Source: Gnetum montanum (taxonomy: Eukaryota > Streptophyta > Gnetopsida > Gnetales > Gnetaceae). From it: 54,022 nt of DNA. A model generated the notes under the pieces. The model had not been told where the DNA came from and made no database searches. It saw only the letters and a program-made list of their open reading frames with translations. The stretch's first letter is position 1. Each line of letters starts with the position of its first letter. The position numbers and the translations under genes were made by a program. Of the stretch, positions 1 through 12,500 are shown piece by piece. The stretch covers positions 72,958 through 126,979 of the forward strand of contig MNCI01001825.1 of assembly GCA_015680685.1 (NCBI GenBank), given 5' to 3'.

Positions 1-892
1 GTTGGTGTAGACTCAAGGTGGACTATGCCTCATAGCTTAGCGTACATGTTTGTAGCATAGATCACGTAACTTGTTAGCTAATAGTTAGAGGTGCATGAGT
101 CATCATAAACATTAATTATATAATCAAACCAACAAGTCATGCACACACATGCACACACATAATAAGCACATGACACAACAATCTTCTAGAAGAGCTAAGA
201 CACATACCTATGCTAACATATTTAGCCCTAAGCTCCTTCGCATGTCTACATATACCTATGACAAGTTTCACAAGGAATCAAGGACTATGTAGTTCTAAAG
301 TGATGGTTAGAATAACATGGCACCCAAAAAGATCTCCATGCTCCTTCAGCCTGTATTATGGAGGGAAACAACCTTTGATCCTACATTATTCCCTACTTGA
401 AAGAAGCAATGTTCTTAAAACATATAGTTTTTCACACATGGAAAGTCACAATGGATATCGAGGGGGACTTCGAACATCTAGAAGCCATTCTAAACAGTTA
501 TTACCAATATTATTTTTAGGATTTAACATCCCACACCCATAAATAATACTGATAAGAAACATATAACTAATGGTATTGGTTCCTGACATGGTCAAGAGAA
601 TAATGCAAATCTACTATTTTTAAGAAAGTTGCTTCTCAATCACAACTTCCTACCTTAAATTGTTGTCAAGATGAAAACTAGCTTTCCTACTAAAAGTTTG
701 TTTTTTTGATTTTTCAAGATTGATTATGAGGTTGTACACCTCAATAAACATCTTTGAAATTTTTTATTTCTATGTTGTAGTGGAGTTTCACCTTTTGAGA
801 TACTTAAAAAATTTTGACATTATTAATAGTTTATTTTTTTAGGTGGGGGAGGATGGTGGTGGTGATGGATGGTTGTTAGAATCTCAAATTTT

Positions 893-1075
893 TTTAAAAT
901 AATATTTACCCCAAAGACATATAGTCCAATAATAACTTTATAAATTAATATTACCTATTGGAATCAAATCCACGATTTGAAGTTTCCAAATCAAGAGTGT
1001 TAGTTCTAGTACATGTACCAACATAATCCCTTTAGAATTGAGCCTATGACTTACATGATCAAAGGCCATATGTTA
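893..1075 (-). mobile_element. SINE-like tRNA-derived repeat, copy 1
   Basis: Read on the minus strand this stretch has a run ending in a GGATTTGATTCC segment (plus 960-971), resembling a pol III B box, then an AATAGG..TTATAAAGTT..GGGTAAATATT tail. The same order of motifs occurs at 18431-18545, so it is a dispersed family. An A box is not clear here. Assignment as a SINE is inference from the B-box-like segment and the repetition. The rest of 1-1244 holds no recognisable gene. Confidence 0.4.
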
Positions 1076-1244
1076 TAACCATGTGAACCATGTTGAAGAA
1101 AAGAAAAAAACATGCTAAAGTTGATGATAGAAAAACGATTATGAAAACTGGAAATTTTTATTACATCTAGGAAATCACAAAGGATTTGTTGGACAATTAC
1201 AAAGCCTCAACATATTTTTGAAGAAAGTTGAAAACATCATTTAT

Positions 1245-2400
1245 TTAATGCTCTAAGGTTAATTTGAATAGATTATAATTAATAGTATAATTCAATCGAA
1301 TGTGAGCTAAAGATGGAAAAAATAAAAAAAAATATTCTTCATCTTCTATGCTTTGTTTGCACAATCTACAAATATGCTCTTGTCTTGGTAAATTGATCCA
1401 ACCACCTGTCTCAATGAGGAGATGATGAGAGCTCATTCTTGCTTTAGCAATTTGATTCCCTAAATGAATAGGAATACCTAGGAATAGATACTCTTGAGTA
1501 TAAGATAACAAACCTCCTCTAATAGAATGTCAATAAAATGCTTTTTCCCCTGATGTGTTCAACCAAACTTTAGCCAAGACTTTCTCTTTTAGAGTTTTTC
1601 GAAGAGCCTTTTGTTTAAAGGAAGATCCTCTATTACAATATTTCATGATTGAAGCCATAATTTTCTTTGATGCAACCATCCATTTTCTTATGTAGCATTC
1701 ATTATTTCCTTAGGATAATTAACTTCCCCCATATGACTTAACTTTGAGTATAAGCAAATCTACTTCTAAAAGTAAGATACCATAAGAAGTTTACATGTTC
1801 ACTTGAAATTCACGTATAAGAAACTATTTTTAAACATACTCAATTTTATTGCAATTATATGTGGAAAGAGAAGGTCTCCAAGCAACACATCCATATAATA
1901 ATATAGGTTAGACAAGACTATGAAAAGGTCTCCATTTAACATCCCATGCCAAAAATTGTTTCTTGCTACAATTATTTCTTAAAGAAAATCAAGCTTGCAT
2001 GCCACTTGATACCCTTTGAGCAATAAGGGTATTCCAACTATCATTACTAGCAAATTCAACTCCCAAATATTTATAAGATTTACATATATCAAGTATTTTT
2101 CTCCAATGGAAAAATTGTAATCTCTATTTCTAGTACCACAAACTAGAATTTTAGTATTATCAATATTAATTTTCATACCAGAATGGCTATAGCAGTCATG
2201 GAGAATTCGAAGCATATAATTTAATCATGTAGTTGATTTTGACATCATTTGCAAAGAGAAGCATGTTCAAAAATAATTCATTAAATGACATATCATGATG
2301 AGAGGCATTTTGTATCCATTCCTCCAGTTCATCTATAAATATGCCAAAAAGGGTAGGGGACAAAGGACAACCTTATCATTTGTTGACAAAGACAAATGAT
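1245..2400 (-). mobile_element. Degenerate LINE (non-LTR) reverse transcriptase remnant
   Basis: Minus-strand translation in several frames gives the 3' half of a plant LINE ORF2. Near 2380-2280 there is the RT motif GCPLSPTLFGIFIDELE; near 2260-2235 FANDV replaces the catalytic FADD box; near 2215-2130 comes a SGMKINIDNTK thumb-type motif. At 1511-1260 lies the C-terminal segment IPIHLGNQIAKARMSSHHL followed by the zinc-binding CRLC motif and FFPSLAHIR. The copy is broken by stops and frameshifts and the second catalytic Asp is replaced by Asn, so it is inactive. LINE identity is clear from motif order; the clade (L1-like) is inferred. No 5' part, poly(A) tail or target duplication was found. 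Confidence 0.8.
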
Positions 2401-3223
2401 AAGAATGATTAAATAGAAATAAAAGAAGTGGAGAAAATAACCAATTCGTAAATAGTTTTACTTTTACTACAATAAGTATTAATTAGTTTGGATAGATAGT
2501 GCGCAAGGAAATATTTTTCCAAAGATGAAATTGTTTGTTGACAAGCAGGGTTTAGAGGATGCTAAAGAGACTCAATGCAAAGTTAATTGTCATAGACGTT
2601 TTCTGCTATTGTTTACTTTTGTACCTTCCTCTACTACAAAATTTGGTATTTTGTTCAAGCTTTCTATTTCAACATCAAATCTATTTGCTGTTTTAAGTTC
2701 TAGCATATATATTGAAAATGATGTAAACGTTGTTAGGACTAGACCATCCTTCCCATTAACAATTAATTTTCCTCTATGATTTTTCATAACATCTATTGTA
2801 AATTTGTTCATCTAGTAAAAATCCTAAAATTAAAAAGTTATTCCTTTCCATATTGTTTTTTCAGTCTTTCTCCACAATGATTAAGGATACTATTAAAAAA
2901 TTTTGGAGTCGAACACCCTGGCAACCATAACAGGTAACTCCTTTGGGCTAATGCATGTAACTTGAATAGTTCAATTCCATGAATTATGTTAAGAGACTGA
3001 GGCATTCAGCAACGGGAGCTGTGGTGGTCTAGAATGGCCACACACATTGTACTCTAAACCCAAAAGACGTTTTTTTGGGATGGTCTTTCCGTCAATCTAA
3101 ACCCAAAGTTAGTGATCGTTCCACCACCAACATTACCAAATATGTTTCACTTTGCAAAGATCCGCGTTTGCACAGGCTCTTAAGCTGGGCTACTACACAG
3201 CGATAAGAAAGAACAGTCGTAAT
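2401..3223. other. Intergenic interval upstream of the INCENP-like gene
   Basis: Short overlapping open frames on both strands near 2525-2811 have no recognisable domain and look like chance ORFs. From about 3000 the base composition becomes less AT-rich as the promoter is approached. An AACGG core (near 3010) resembles a partial MSA box. Nothing else is supported. Confidence 0.5.
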
Positions 3224-3355
3224 AAATTGGCGGAACGCCAGTGAAAGAACGATCTGTTAATCTGACAAAATTGGCGGAACGCTAGTGAAAGAACGATCTG
3301 TTAATCTGACAAAATTGGCGGAACGCCAGTGAAAGAACGATCTGTTAATCTGACA
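3224..3355 (+). repeat. Three tandem 44-bp promoter repeats
   Basis: Units 3224-3267, 3268-3311 and 3312-3355 are nearly identical; unit 2 differs by one base (GCTAGT for GCCAGT). Each unit carries ATTGGCGG followed by AACGCCAGTGAAAG. The array ends 176 bp before the proposed start codon of the INCENP-like gene, within its likely proximal promoter. Confidence 0.95.
3226..3321 (+). promoter_or_regulatory. Three E2F-type sites (ATTGGCGG)
   Basis: ATTGGCGG at 3226-3233, 3270-3277 and 3314-3321 fits the plant E2F consensus WTTSSCSS at every position. The sites are 44 bp apart, so they share a similar helical face (about four turns). They sit upstream of a mitotic gene, consistent with cell-cycle control. 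The match is seen; binding is inference. Confidence 0.55.
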
Positions 3356-3391
3356 GCCACTTTGAAATTTGATTCCGACTTAAAAGTTAAA

Positions 3392-3402
3392 TAGCCGTTG
3401 GA
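3392..3402 (-). promoter_or_regulatory. MSA (mitosis-specific activator) box
   Basis: The reverse strand reads TCCAACGGCTA, a perfect match to the MSA consensus YCYAACGGYYA bound by three-repeat MYB (MYB3R) factors that drive G2/M genes. It lies 130 bp upstream of the start codon, just 3' of the E2F-type repeats, as expected for a gene peaking at mitosis. No good TATA box is seen, which is common in cell-cycle promoters. Confidence 0.65.
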
Positions 3403-3531
3403 AGGGGTGCGAGGTTGGAGTTTGAAATTTGCAAAGCAGAATATCAATCTCATTGCGAGGTCTGATGAGTTTGAAATGAAACGAAGCAGCTATCCCATTT
3501 TCTCTGCTGCTGCTTGTGGTTTTTGTGAGAG

Positions 3532-6500
3532 ATGGAGAATGTCTTGCAACACCTGTTCGAGCTCAAGAATTCAACAATCCGAAATTTGCAGTCGCACCAG
3601 AGTTCTTACAGAGAAAGTTTGGTTGTTAATCTCGTGCTAAAGGGTTTCCAGCCTCCCAAATGGCTTCTCCAGCACGTTGTGAGAGCAACCGCGCCAGATC
3701 AAGAATCAGATCGGCCTCCTCTACCGGGTAAGTCTTGTTTTGCTACTTCGGCGATTAGTTTTGCATTCTCTCCTGATATTATTCATGTGCATCATTTCGC
3801 GAAGAAGAACAATACCAACCCAAGAATTTTGTCCCCAGCCTCGTCAATGGTAGATGATTTGTCCAGAGTGTATGCTACCGTTACAAGCAACAAGCGTGCG
3901 GCCTCCGTAGATCTTACGCAAGATGCCTCTAAAAGGCCCAGGATTGAGCCTGTTCCGGAGTCGCATCACGAGGGTTTCGAGGGTTTCGATAAGCACGCAA
4001 ATCTTGACAGAGAAATTAATACGGAAGAGGAAGACAAACGAAGTCAAGCAGATGCAGCCATTGCTGGAAGGCATGGAGAAGCGGAAGAAGGAGAGAAGAT
4101 GCAATGCATAGAGAAAGAAAATGAAGAAAGCAAAACCAAAGGAAATGAGCAAGGCATCACCATAGGTGGAGAAGGTGGAGAAGATTTCGCGAAGAAGAAC
4201 AATACCAATCCAAGAATTTTGTCCCCAGCCTCGTCAATGATAGATGATTTGTCCAGAGTGTATGATACCGTTACAAGCAACAAGCGTGCGGCCTCCGTAG
4301 ATCTTACCCAAGATGCCTCTAAAAGGCCCAGGATTGAGCCTGTTCCAGAGTCGCATCACGAGGGTTTCGATAAGCACGCAAATCTTGACAGAGAAATTAA
4401 TACGGAAGAGGAAGACAAACGAAATCAAGCAGATGCAGACATTGCTGGAAGGCATGGAGAAGCAGAAGAAGGAGAGAAGATGCAATGCATAGAGAAAGAA
4501 AATGAAGAAAGCAAAACCAAAGGAAATGAGCAAGGCATCACCATAGGTGGAGAAGATTATGACATATTCAAGGGCTCGGGGAAGAAAAGGGCAAAAGGAG
4601 GAAAACTTAAGGATGAACTACGCAATGCTCACTCATTTGTGGGAAGGATGACTCGTTCTCGGGCCAAATTGTGTCAGCCCCGGACGCCAATACAGCAAAA
4701 TACACTGGAGCCTCCGCCTGTTACTAAAAATAAGAAGAGACGAAGGAAAAGCATTGACCAAGTTAGATTTGCAACAGAGCCCATGGAAAGATTGGAGGAT
4801 CCTGAAAACCAGTTAAAGGCCAGTGAGATTCCTCCCAGGGAAGCTGGATTTGGATTTGATATGCATATTGACAACAAAACCCCATCTCCCATCCTAACAG
4901 ATGTAAGGCCAGATGAGAACACTCAGGCGACCGAGTTAAGTATGCTTGCTGATCTGAAAAATCAAGTGAATTCTTCAGCAGTGGAAACGGGGCCTTCTGG
5001 TAGGTCCGTTGACCATGGAGACGTAGACAGATCAGATGATAGGGAGTATCAGCCTTCAGAATCAAATTCAAGGAAGTGTGACCAAGATAAAATAATGGAA
5101 ACCGGTGCTGTGGATGAGCTGCCCTCACAGCAAAGCAGAGGTGGGTTTGCATGTATGGACGAGGATGATAAGTCCCATTTGCAGATCACTTTGTTCGAGA
5201 GAAAATCATTCCGACAGCTACCGTTGTCACCTAAGATTCTGGAGACAGAGAATCTGGCAGAAGCTGCAGTTGAGCATGCCGAAAACTCTTGTGTGGACAA
5301 TGCTAGTTCTGGAGCTGGAAATGACGCACAAACGGAATTGATACAGCGTTCCTTTCTTCTAAAAAGTAAAGGTCAATCAAATTGCAAGCTGTTGAGATCA
5401 TTGTCACCGCTTGTTAGAGAAGATGTGCCTCTTGTATTCAATATCGGTGATGGAAACCACATGAAAACGGTTGCTGTGTCAACTGCACTTGTAAGAGATT
5501 TTTTTAATTTTGTAGGAAGCTTTGGTACCAAACAGCTGCAATTACAAATTGTAAGTGCGGCAGGTCCTAAAACAATTTTCTCTGTTGCTGAAGCCCTGAA
5601 AGAAAGGGGGAACAATGAGTACTCCCAAAAACAGTTACAGATGGAGTCAAGTACTTCAAAACATAAAGTCAAATGCTTAGAAGAAATTTCTTTAGAACCG
5701 GAGGGTACACGGATGGCTTTTGTGGGTGGTAGTACTTCATCAGAACTGCAGGCTGAATCATCATATCATATGGGTAATCAAATAGCAAACATATGCGGCA
5801 AAGCTGATTCTGGTAATAAAAAATCCAAGCGTTGCAGGTTCTTGTCATCTGAAACAGCGTTGGGTGCTTTCTCAAGAGAGTTCCAATTTCATGAATCAGG
5901 CATGCAGTCCCAGTCACTGGTAGATGCTAAACGGACTAGATTGAACAGTGAAGCTGGGACTTTTGTTTCTATGGTAGGCGAATGTTGCAAAGACGACGTG
6001 TGTCTCGACTCAGATGGAAATTCTAAAATTCTAAGAGAGAACGGTGGAGAATCTTCACTTCCCAGTGAAGTCAAATGTGTTAATCCTAAAACATTTGTTA
6101 CGGAAATCGGCGGGAATTTGCTTTCAGGGTCAGTGGTAAGCAGCGTTGCTACTTGCCCAACATCATTACCTGAATTGCATACGTCTTTGCAACGAGGGAC
6201 TTCATGTACAGCTAATACAGGGCAGACTAGTGCTCCGCAGAATGAAATTGAGGCCATCGAGAGGCTTGCAGTGGCAGATATTATGATGTCCTCAATGCTT
6301 GAAAGCGATACGCATCTATCAGACTGTAAGGACTGTTGCATGTTTTTGACTCCAGAAGATAAAATTCACATGATCGAATTAAACAATGGGAGTGTCTGTA
6401 AAAATATTGGGTGCTCTGCATGTCCAACAGAAACATCCGCTGGTACCAGGCTTAGTCGAAAGCAGCATGGTGCTCCTTTTGTTTTGTTTAAGAAGGCAGA

Positions 6501-9500
6501 TTGGAATTTGATGGGTAGAAATCGCCAATGTCATGAACGGGCTGCAACAGCGACACCGCTTGAAATGAAAATCGACACCTTCCCTAAACAGAAAGCCTTG
6601 TCTGCTCCGCATGTTCAAATACCGGCAGAACTGCCTAAAGTTAACCATACAGTTCCAGCTGAAAATACCGGCAAAACTATTGGGCATATGGTTTTTCATC
6701 AACCAGAAGACTCTTGCAACCTTAATGCCAATTTGCAATCATTTCTGTTGCTAGATAGAGGATATGATAGTCCAGCTTCCCATCATAAGCTTCCTTCAGC
6801 AGACGAGGCTTTTGCAAATTTCTCATTTCAAAATGGATTGCATGGAATTGGTATAGATTTGGATACAAACACGCCTTTACTGAAAGGAACTACACTAGAT
6901 AAAGACCTTAAATGGGCCGATCAAAATTATGAGATACGCCAGTCTGAGTCTACATGTGGAGTAGATGAACATGGCTTAGCAGAACACACACAAGCAGAAC
7001 CATGTAATATTGGGGCTTCAACAAAAACGGTTCCAGATTCAACAGATTTTGAGACAAATTTAGGGTTATTAAGAAATCAAAGTAAGATGGAACAACCTGA
7101 AAAGTCAATCAGAAGTTGGAATTCAGAGGATAAAAACTTAATGCAAGAAATTTGTGACCAGTACATGGAAATTGATGAAAAGTTTAGGACCATTTGGGAT
7201 AAGGAAACTACAAAGAGGATTATGGAAAATCCTACAGAAAGCAATGACTTGTCCAAGACATTTAGTACATGCACACCAGTTCCTAAGTGTAGAGCACTTA
7301 CTTCAATAGGTTTTTGGAGGTCTCATGCTCTAGACAGTCATGAAAACAAATGTGGTGAGTACTCAGGTGCTCTAAAAGATGAAACAAAAATAGAGTGTTC
7401 ACCTCTGTTATTGTCTGCACATGGTGAATTCCATGCAACAACCAGTGAAGCTCTCATGGATAAAAATGGCTGCTTTGGGAAGGGAATCAAAGACACTCCA
7501 GAATTGTCTGGATGCTTTCCTATTCAGGAAGAGAGCATGAATGAGATTGAGAATGCAGATGATATTGCTTATATCAGGACGTCTGGGAAAGGTTTTTGTT
7601 CATCCATTGAAGAAAATGCTACAAGTTCAACTAATAGTCTCAGGGAAAGCAACTTAGAGAAGCAGAATTCACCTTTAACAATATCTATGAACAAACATTT
7701 AATTGACAGAATGAGCAAAGTTGATGAAGCTGTTATTGGAGATGAGAATGGTGATCCTTCTGCAAGATGTCTAAAAGCCCAGGCACCATCTGCTAATATA
7801 AAGATCATAAAATCCACAAGGCCTGCAAGCAGCTTTGCAAGTAATATGTCTCCTGCAAAAAGTAACAGCCACAAGAAATTTGGAAACATCCTAACGAATG
7901 TCAAATCCCTTCTTCCTTTGGTCCAAAAAAAGCAGCCTGCACCAGCTATTGTTACAGGTTTGTCTTTGAGCCACCATTTAAGCAAATTTTTAATGCATTT
8001 ATGGAATGTTATTGTCTCGTTTGTCATGACTTAAAGCCATTTATTTTGTAAGTCTTTTTTGTTCTTCTGCAATGAAATTCTCAGGGTGAGTGGTATATAA
8101 ATATTTCTCCACTCTCCATGTGGCCTCTTGTGCACCATTTCTCTCCCAATAACTTTTATCATAGGAATAACCTTGCTTCTCAACTTTCTTTCTATTCTAT
8201 CAATGATCTTGAATGGCCGCTCTACGAAACTGAATTCAGGTTGAAACTATACATACTGCCGCTGTATCACATTACTAAGATTTGAAATGTATTTCCTTAA
8301 TATAGAAACATGTAAAACATTATGAGTAGACTGCAACTGGGGTAGAAGCTCGATTTGATATGCAACTTCACTAATCTTCTTTAGAATCAGAAAGAGACCA
8401 ATATAGCATGGTGCTAATTTCCTTTCTTACCAAATCTTATGATTCTTTTAAAGGTGAAACTTTTAAGAAATACTTGATCTCCAACACTGAATTCTGAATG
8501 TCTTCTTCTGTTATTAGCATATGCGGTAAATCTATGCTATGCTACCTTTAGTCCGTTTTTGACAATCCTAATCTGTTTTGTGGGCTCTTCTATGATGTCT
8601 ATGCTGGTATTCTGTCTATCTCTTATCGTATCCCAACATAAAGGTGCATTGTAAGCAGTGTGGGCTCAGTCATGAAATATTTGTTGTCATTAACCTTTGA
8701 AACTAGCAAGAAAACATTACACTAATACAATTTCTGGATTCTAACTTTTCAGTTAATTAAAAATTGCAAAATGGAGTTGCTATGATAGTATGGTGTGTGT
8801 ACATATTGAGGGTAACGGTATCCTAAATTCAAAAATGTTTGAGTATAGTTACATAAACTCCCACACCCAATATCCTGGGAGCGTGTTTAATATTTCGTAT
8901 GAATGCGACATTTACAGTATTAGACGATAACGTCTCAACTTTTTGGATATCAGATTCTACTTTTTTATTTCATCTTATATACCTAACATGATTTACTATT
9001 ACTAATGCCTTAACGTTGCCCAGGGACATTGGCAAACAAACCGAATGAAAAACACATCAAATATTGAATGATATTTATGTTGAAAATGGTAAAAAAAATT
9101 ATTTATAATTCTTTTTCCTTCGATGAAAATGGAATCGTGTTTTCAACAATGTCTGGGTCACTATGCCAAAATTGAAGTGTAAATAATAAATTCAAACGAG
9201 AAAAAAAAACACAGTTGAGATACACATTAAGGAGCATTTTTCTTTCAGCTGAACTCCTTTATAATATTTTCAATTTATATAATTCTTTAATAAACATTTC
9301 CTATAAAAGCATTGTTTGTAGGAAGCAATGAACAATTCTTAAATTTCATCTATAAGCGGAAAAGCTGACTACCCTGTTTTTAATTTTTATAATTGAAACA
9401 TTTCTTAGTTATTTATACAACTAGCAATTCAACCTGTAAGCTCATTCAATGTTAAAAAACTCTTGTAATTGTTTTATTTTTTTAGGTTAACTAGGCCATT

Positions 9501-12500
9501 ATTGGTCTGATGAAAGAAGAAAACTTCAAGGACAAAAAGACTGTTGATTCAGAATTATTCTCACCATACTCATTGTATCATCGATTACCTGGAAACGTAG
9601 AATTTCTTCTTCTTTTTTATTTAAGATTCTTGAATGTGACTTATTAGCTGTTCAGCTAGCCAACCTTCCTATTCTTTAATCACATTCTATCATCTACATA
9701 TTTTTCATTCATTCGAAGGTTCATTATTATAAATTTATAGGTATATTTAAATTTTTAAGTATGTCTAAAGGTACAAGGATCCAAGGAAGTGTTTTTATAT
9801 GAGTTTTGAGGTATGAGTTTCTTTGTTTCTTGATTTTTGATACATGCTGAGTGTGCAATGCTGTGGATCTTGATACATTTTAGTAAAACATTTTATATAT
9901 AAAAATATGAGGAAAAAAAACTAAAATAAGAAATTGACAAGAGTGGATATATGCATATGTAACGAAATTGAAGTAGTATACGAAGCTGATAAGAGGATTT
10001 TAACGTAGGTCCTGCACTTAGGGAATCAATATTTTTTCTAATTTATGGACACTTCAATGTTTGTTGTATGTTGCATTGCTCGAGCAATGAGCATATTCTT
10101 CGGTTTTTGTTACAAATTTGACTCATACTGTTGGGACTGTTTTGTGAACAAGGATCACACTAGCTTGATGTTTTGCCATCAAGATTACCATAATCTTAGT
10201 CTTATCCCATCTACTAGGGTTGGTTTTATGGATTTTCTTTCTTGGAGTTCTAGTTTATGAAGACATGATGTTATCATGGCTTCACAAATGTATACAATTG
10301 TAGAAGATTGTGTGACAGATAAATGATCATTAAATTTCATTTAGAATTGGGGTAGTTAAAATTACATGAGAGGAATAGTGGAATAATAACAAGAATAACA
10401 ACTCTGTTTTCCTTGCAGTTTGTGAGAGCAAATTCGGATATGTTGTAACAAGCAGTCCTTAAAAAATCTTCTGTTTTTTCTACTATGCAAAACAAAATAT
10501 TCATTTCATTCTGCTTATTGAAACCCCTTCCCTGCTAATGCTTTTTCAACCTTACTTGGGCAACTCTGAGAAAAGTACATTTTTTTGGTATAAAAAATCC
10601 AAAAAATCTTGTTATACACCAAACTGACTCTTAACGTAATTATACCAGGGCCTTGGTCGTAGCTTGCTAAAACAACAAATTATCCCAAGGAGATAAAAGG
10701 CTTTACTAATACTGAAGACTCTATATACAACAAAAATGTGCCTTAGGAAAGCTCAAGAAAGTGGAAAATACATTAGAGTCGGTTCTTTAACTTTTCAAGA
10801 GATACAAAAACCAGCGCCTTCTTTGGGCAAGCCAAGGGTATGAGTAGTCAATATATCCCAGAACTGCTGACAGCTTAATAGATGCCATTCCAGCATGGGC
10901 CAAAAGGGATAGCATAGATCATACCTTATATTTCATCACAACTGTAAGCAACAAAATATAGCATAAATATGTGTGCACTAACTTCAGACTTTATTGTTTC
11001 TAGGTGTTTTTTTACCTGTTTTATCTTTTTCCTCACCACCATGTAGCGGAGTTCAATTAATAATAATAATTAAGTTGTCCTTGTGTTGATAAGAATTCCT
11101 AAATTATACTTTTGAGATGTTGTTTTGGTTCTCTAAGGGCCATAAGTTCTCGCACATCATTATTGAGATAGATGGGGAAAAAGGAAAAACTTTTTTCAAC
11201 AAGTAACCTTTTCCAATTTTTGTTATCAACATATTATTAAATGAGTGCATATATCAGAAATCTGGGCTCTCACTGTATACTTTTTCAGGTAAAAGAGACA
11301 TCAAGGTCAAGGCTTTGGAGGTTGCAGAAGCTGCAAAAAGATTGGAAGAGAAAAGAGAACAGGAAAGGATAAAGAGAAAAGATGCTACAAGGAAGTGTAA
11401 AATGGAAAGAAATCTTAATGATAAAATGAAAGATGAATGCCCAAGTGTGTGCAGCAGTAAATCAGTATCAAGTGGCATAATGAACAAAAAGCCAGCCGGG
11501 GGAGTTTTATTTAAATCACATCCAGAAAATCCTTCTAAAGTAGAGCATTCAGCTGCCTATGGGGTTGATTTTAAGCTGAGAAGAGCCATGGAGGCAAAAA
11601 CTAAGATTGATCAGGAGAAGACTAGGAAATTAATGGAAGATCAGCAACGTAAGGAGAAGGGAAAACATAAAAGGGAACTGGAGCTTGCCCAGAAAAAGAG
11701 GCACCGGGAAGAGGCTGACCGAAAGGAACGTGAAGACAAGCGTAAACGAATTGAAGAAGCACAAAGGCACCTGAAGGAGATGGAAGAAAAAGTACGTGCA
11801 GATAAGGAAGAGAGAGAAAAAAGGCGCAGAGTTGTCGTATGTTTTTTATTGGACTCAACAAGAGTCTGTTCTGATTTTTTAGCTTTGTTCTCTTTTTGTG
11901 GTCTTTTCTATATTTCTGATTGATATGAAGGTTGTATAGTGTCTTACTCATACGAATAAATTAGGAGGATATTAAAAGAAGAGCTGAGGAAGAAGCTAAG
12001 AAACAAATAAAATTAGAAAAAGAAAAAAAAGTGGCGGACTGCAGAAATGTTCTGGTGAAGGATTCAAAACTCGGTCAGGATTGCCAGCAACAGTCTTCAA
12101 AAATAGTTTGCCTTTCAAAGGTTTGTTCAGTTACCCACGACATAATTTAGATCGTGCCAAGCCTTTTGCTGCTTATTGCATTACCCTATATGCAATCTTA
12201 ACTGGATTAATTAGTAATGCCACTGTTCCTCAAGTTTGAGAGGATACATGCTAAACAGAAAAATTTATTAATTTTGTTAATGAGAAAATAAGCTTTGTAG
12301 CACAGTAGTATTGTCTTGGGATCGTGATCAAAGTGATCAAAGTTTTCCATTGCATAAGCTAACAGAAACTGTGAAGTGCGTTCATGCACATACATCAAAT
12401 GACAGATGTTAAATGTCTCTATTTTACTCATCCTTGCAGGTGTGGAACTCTCAACAGCATCTTTCACAAGCTATACCTACTGAGAAAGATGTATCACTGA

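Noticed and set aside
3844-7274. Antisense open frames of 60-150 codons inside INCENP exon 1
   Set aside because: Shadows of a long coding exon; no domains, and several are duplicated only because the exon is.
10045-10260. A 71-codon ORF in INCENP intron 1
   Set aside because: Cys/Phe-rich chance frame in AT-rich intron DNA; no domain or splice context.
11315-11923. A separate 202-residue coiled-coil gene
   Set aside because: It is exon 2 of INCENP: an acceptor lies at 11288, a donor at 11837, and the phase matches exon 1.
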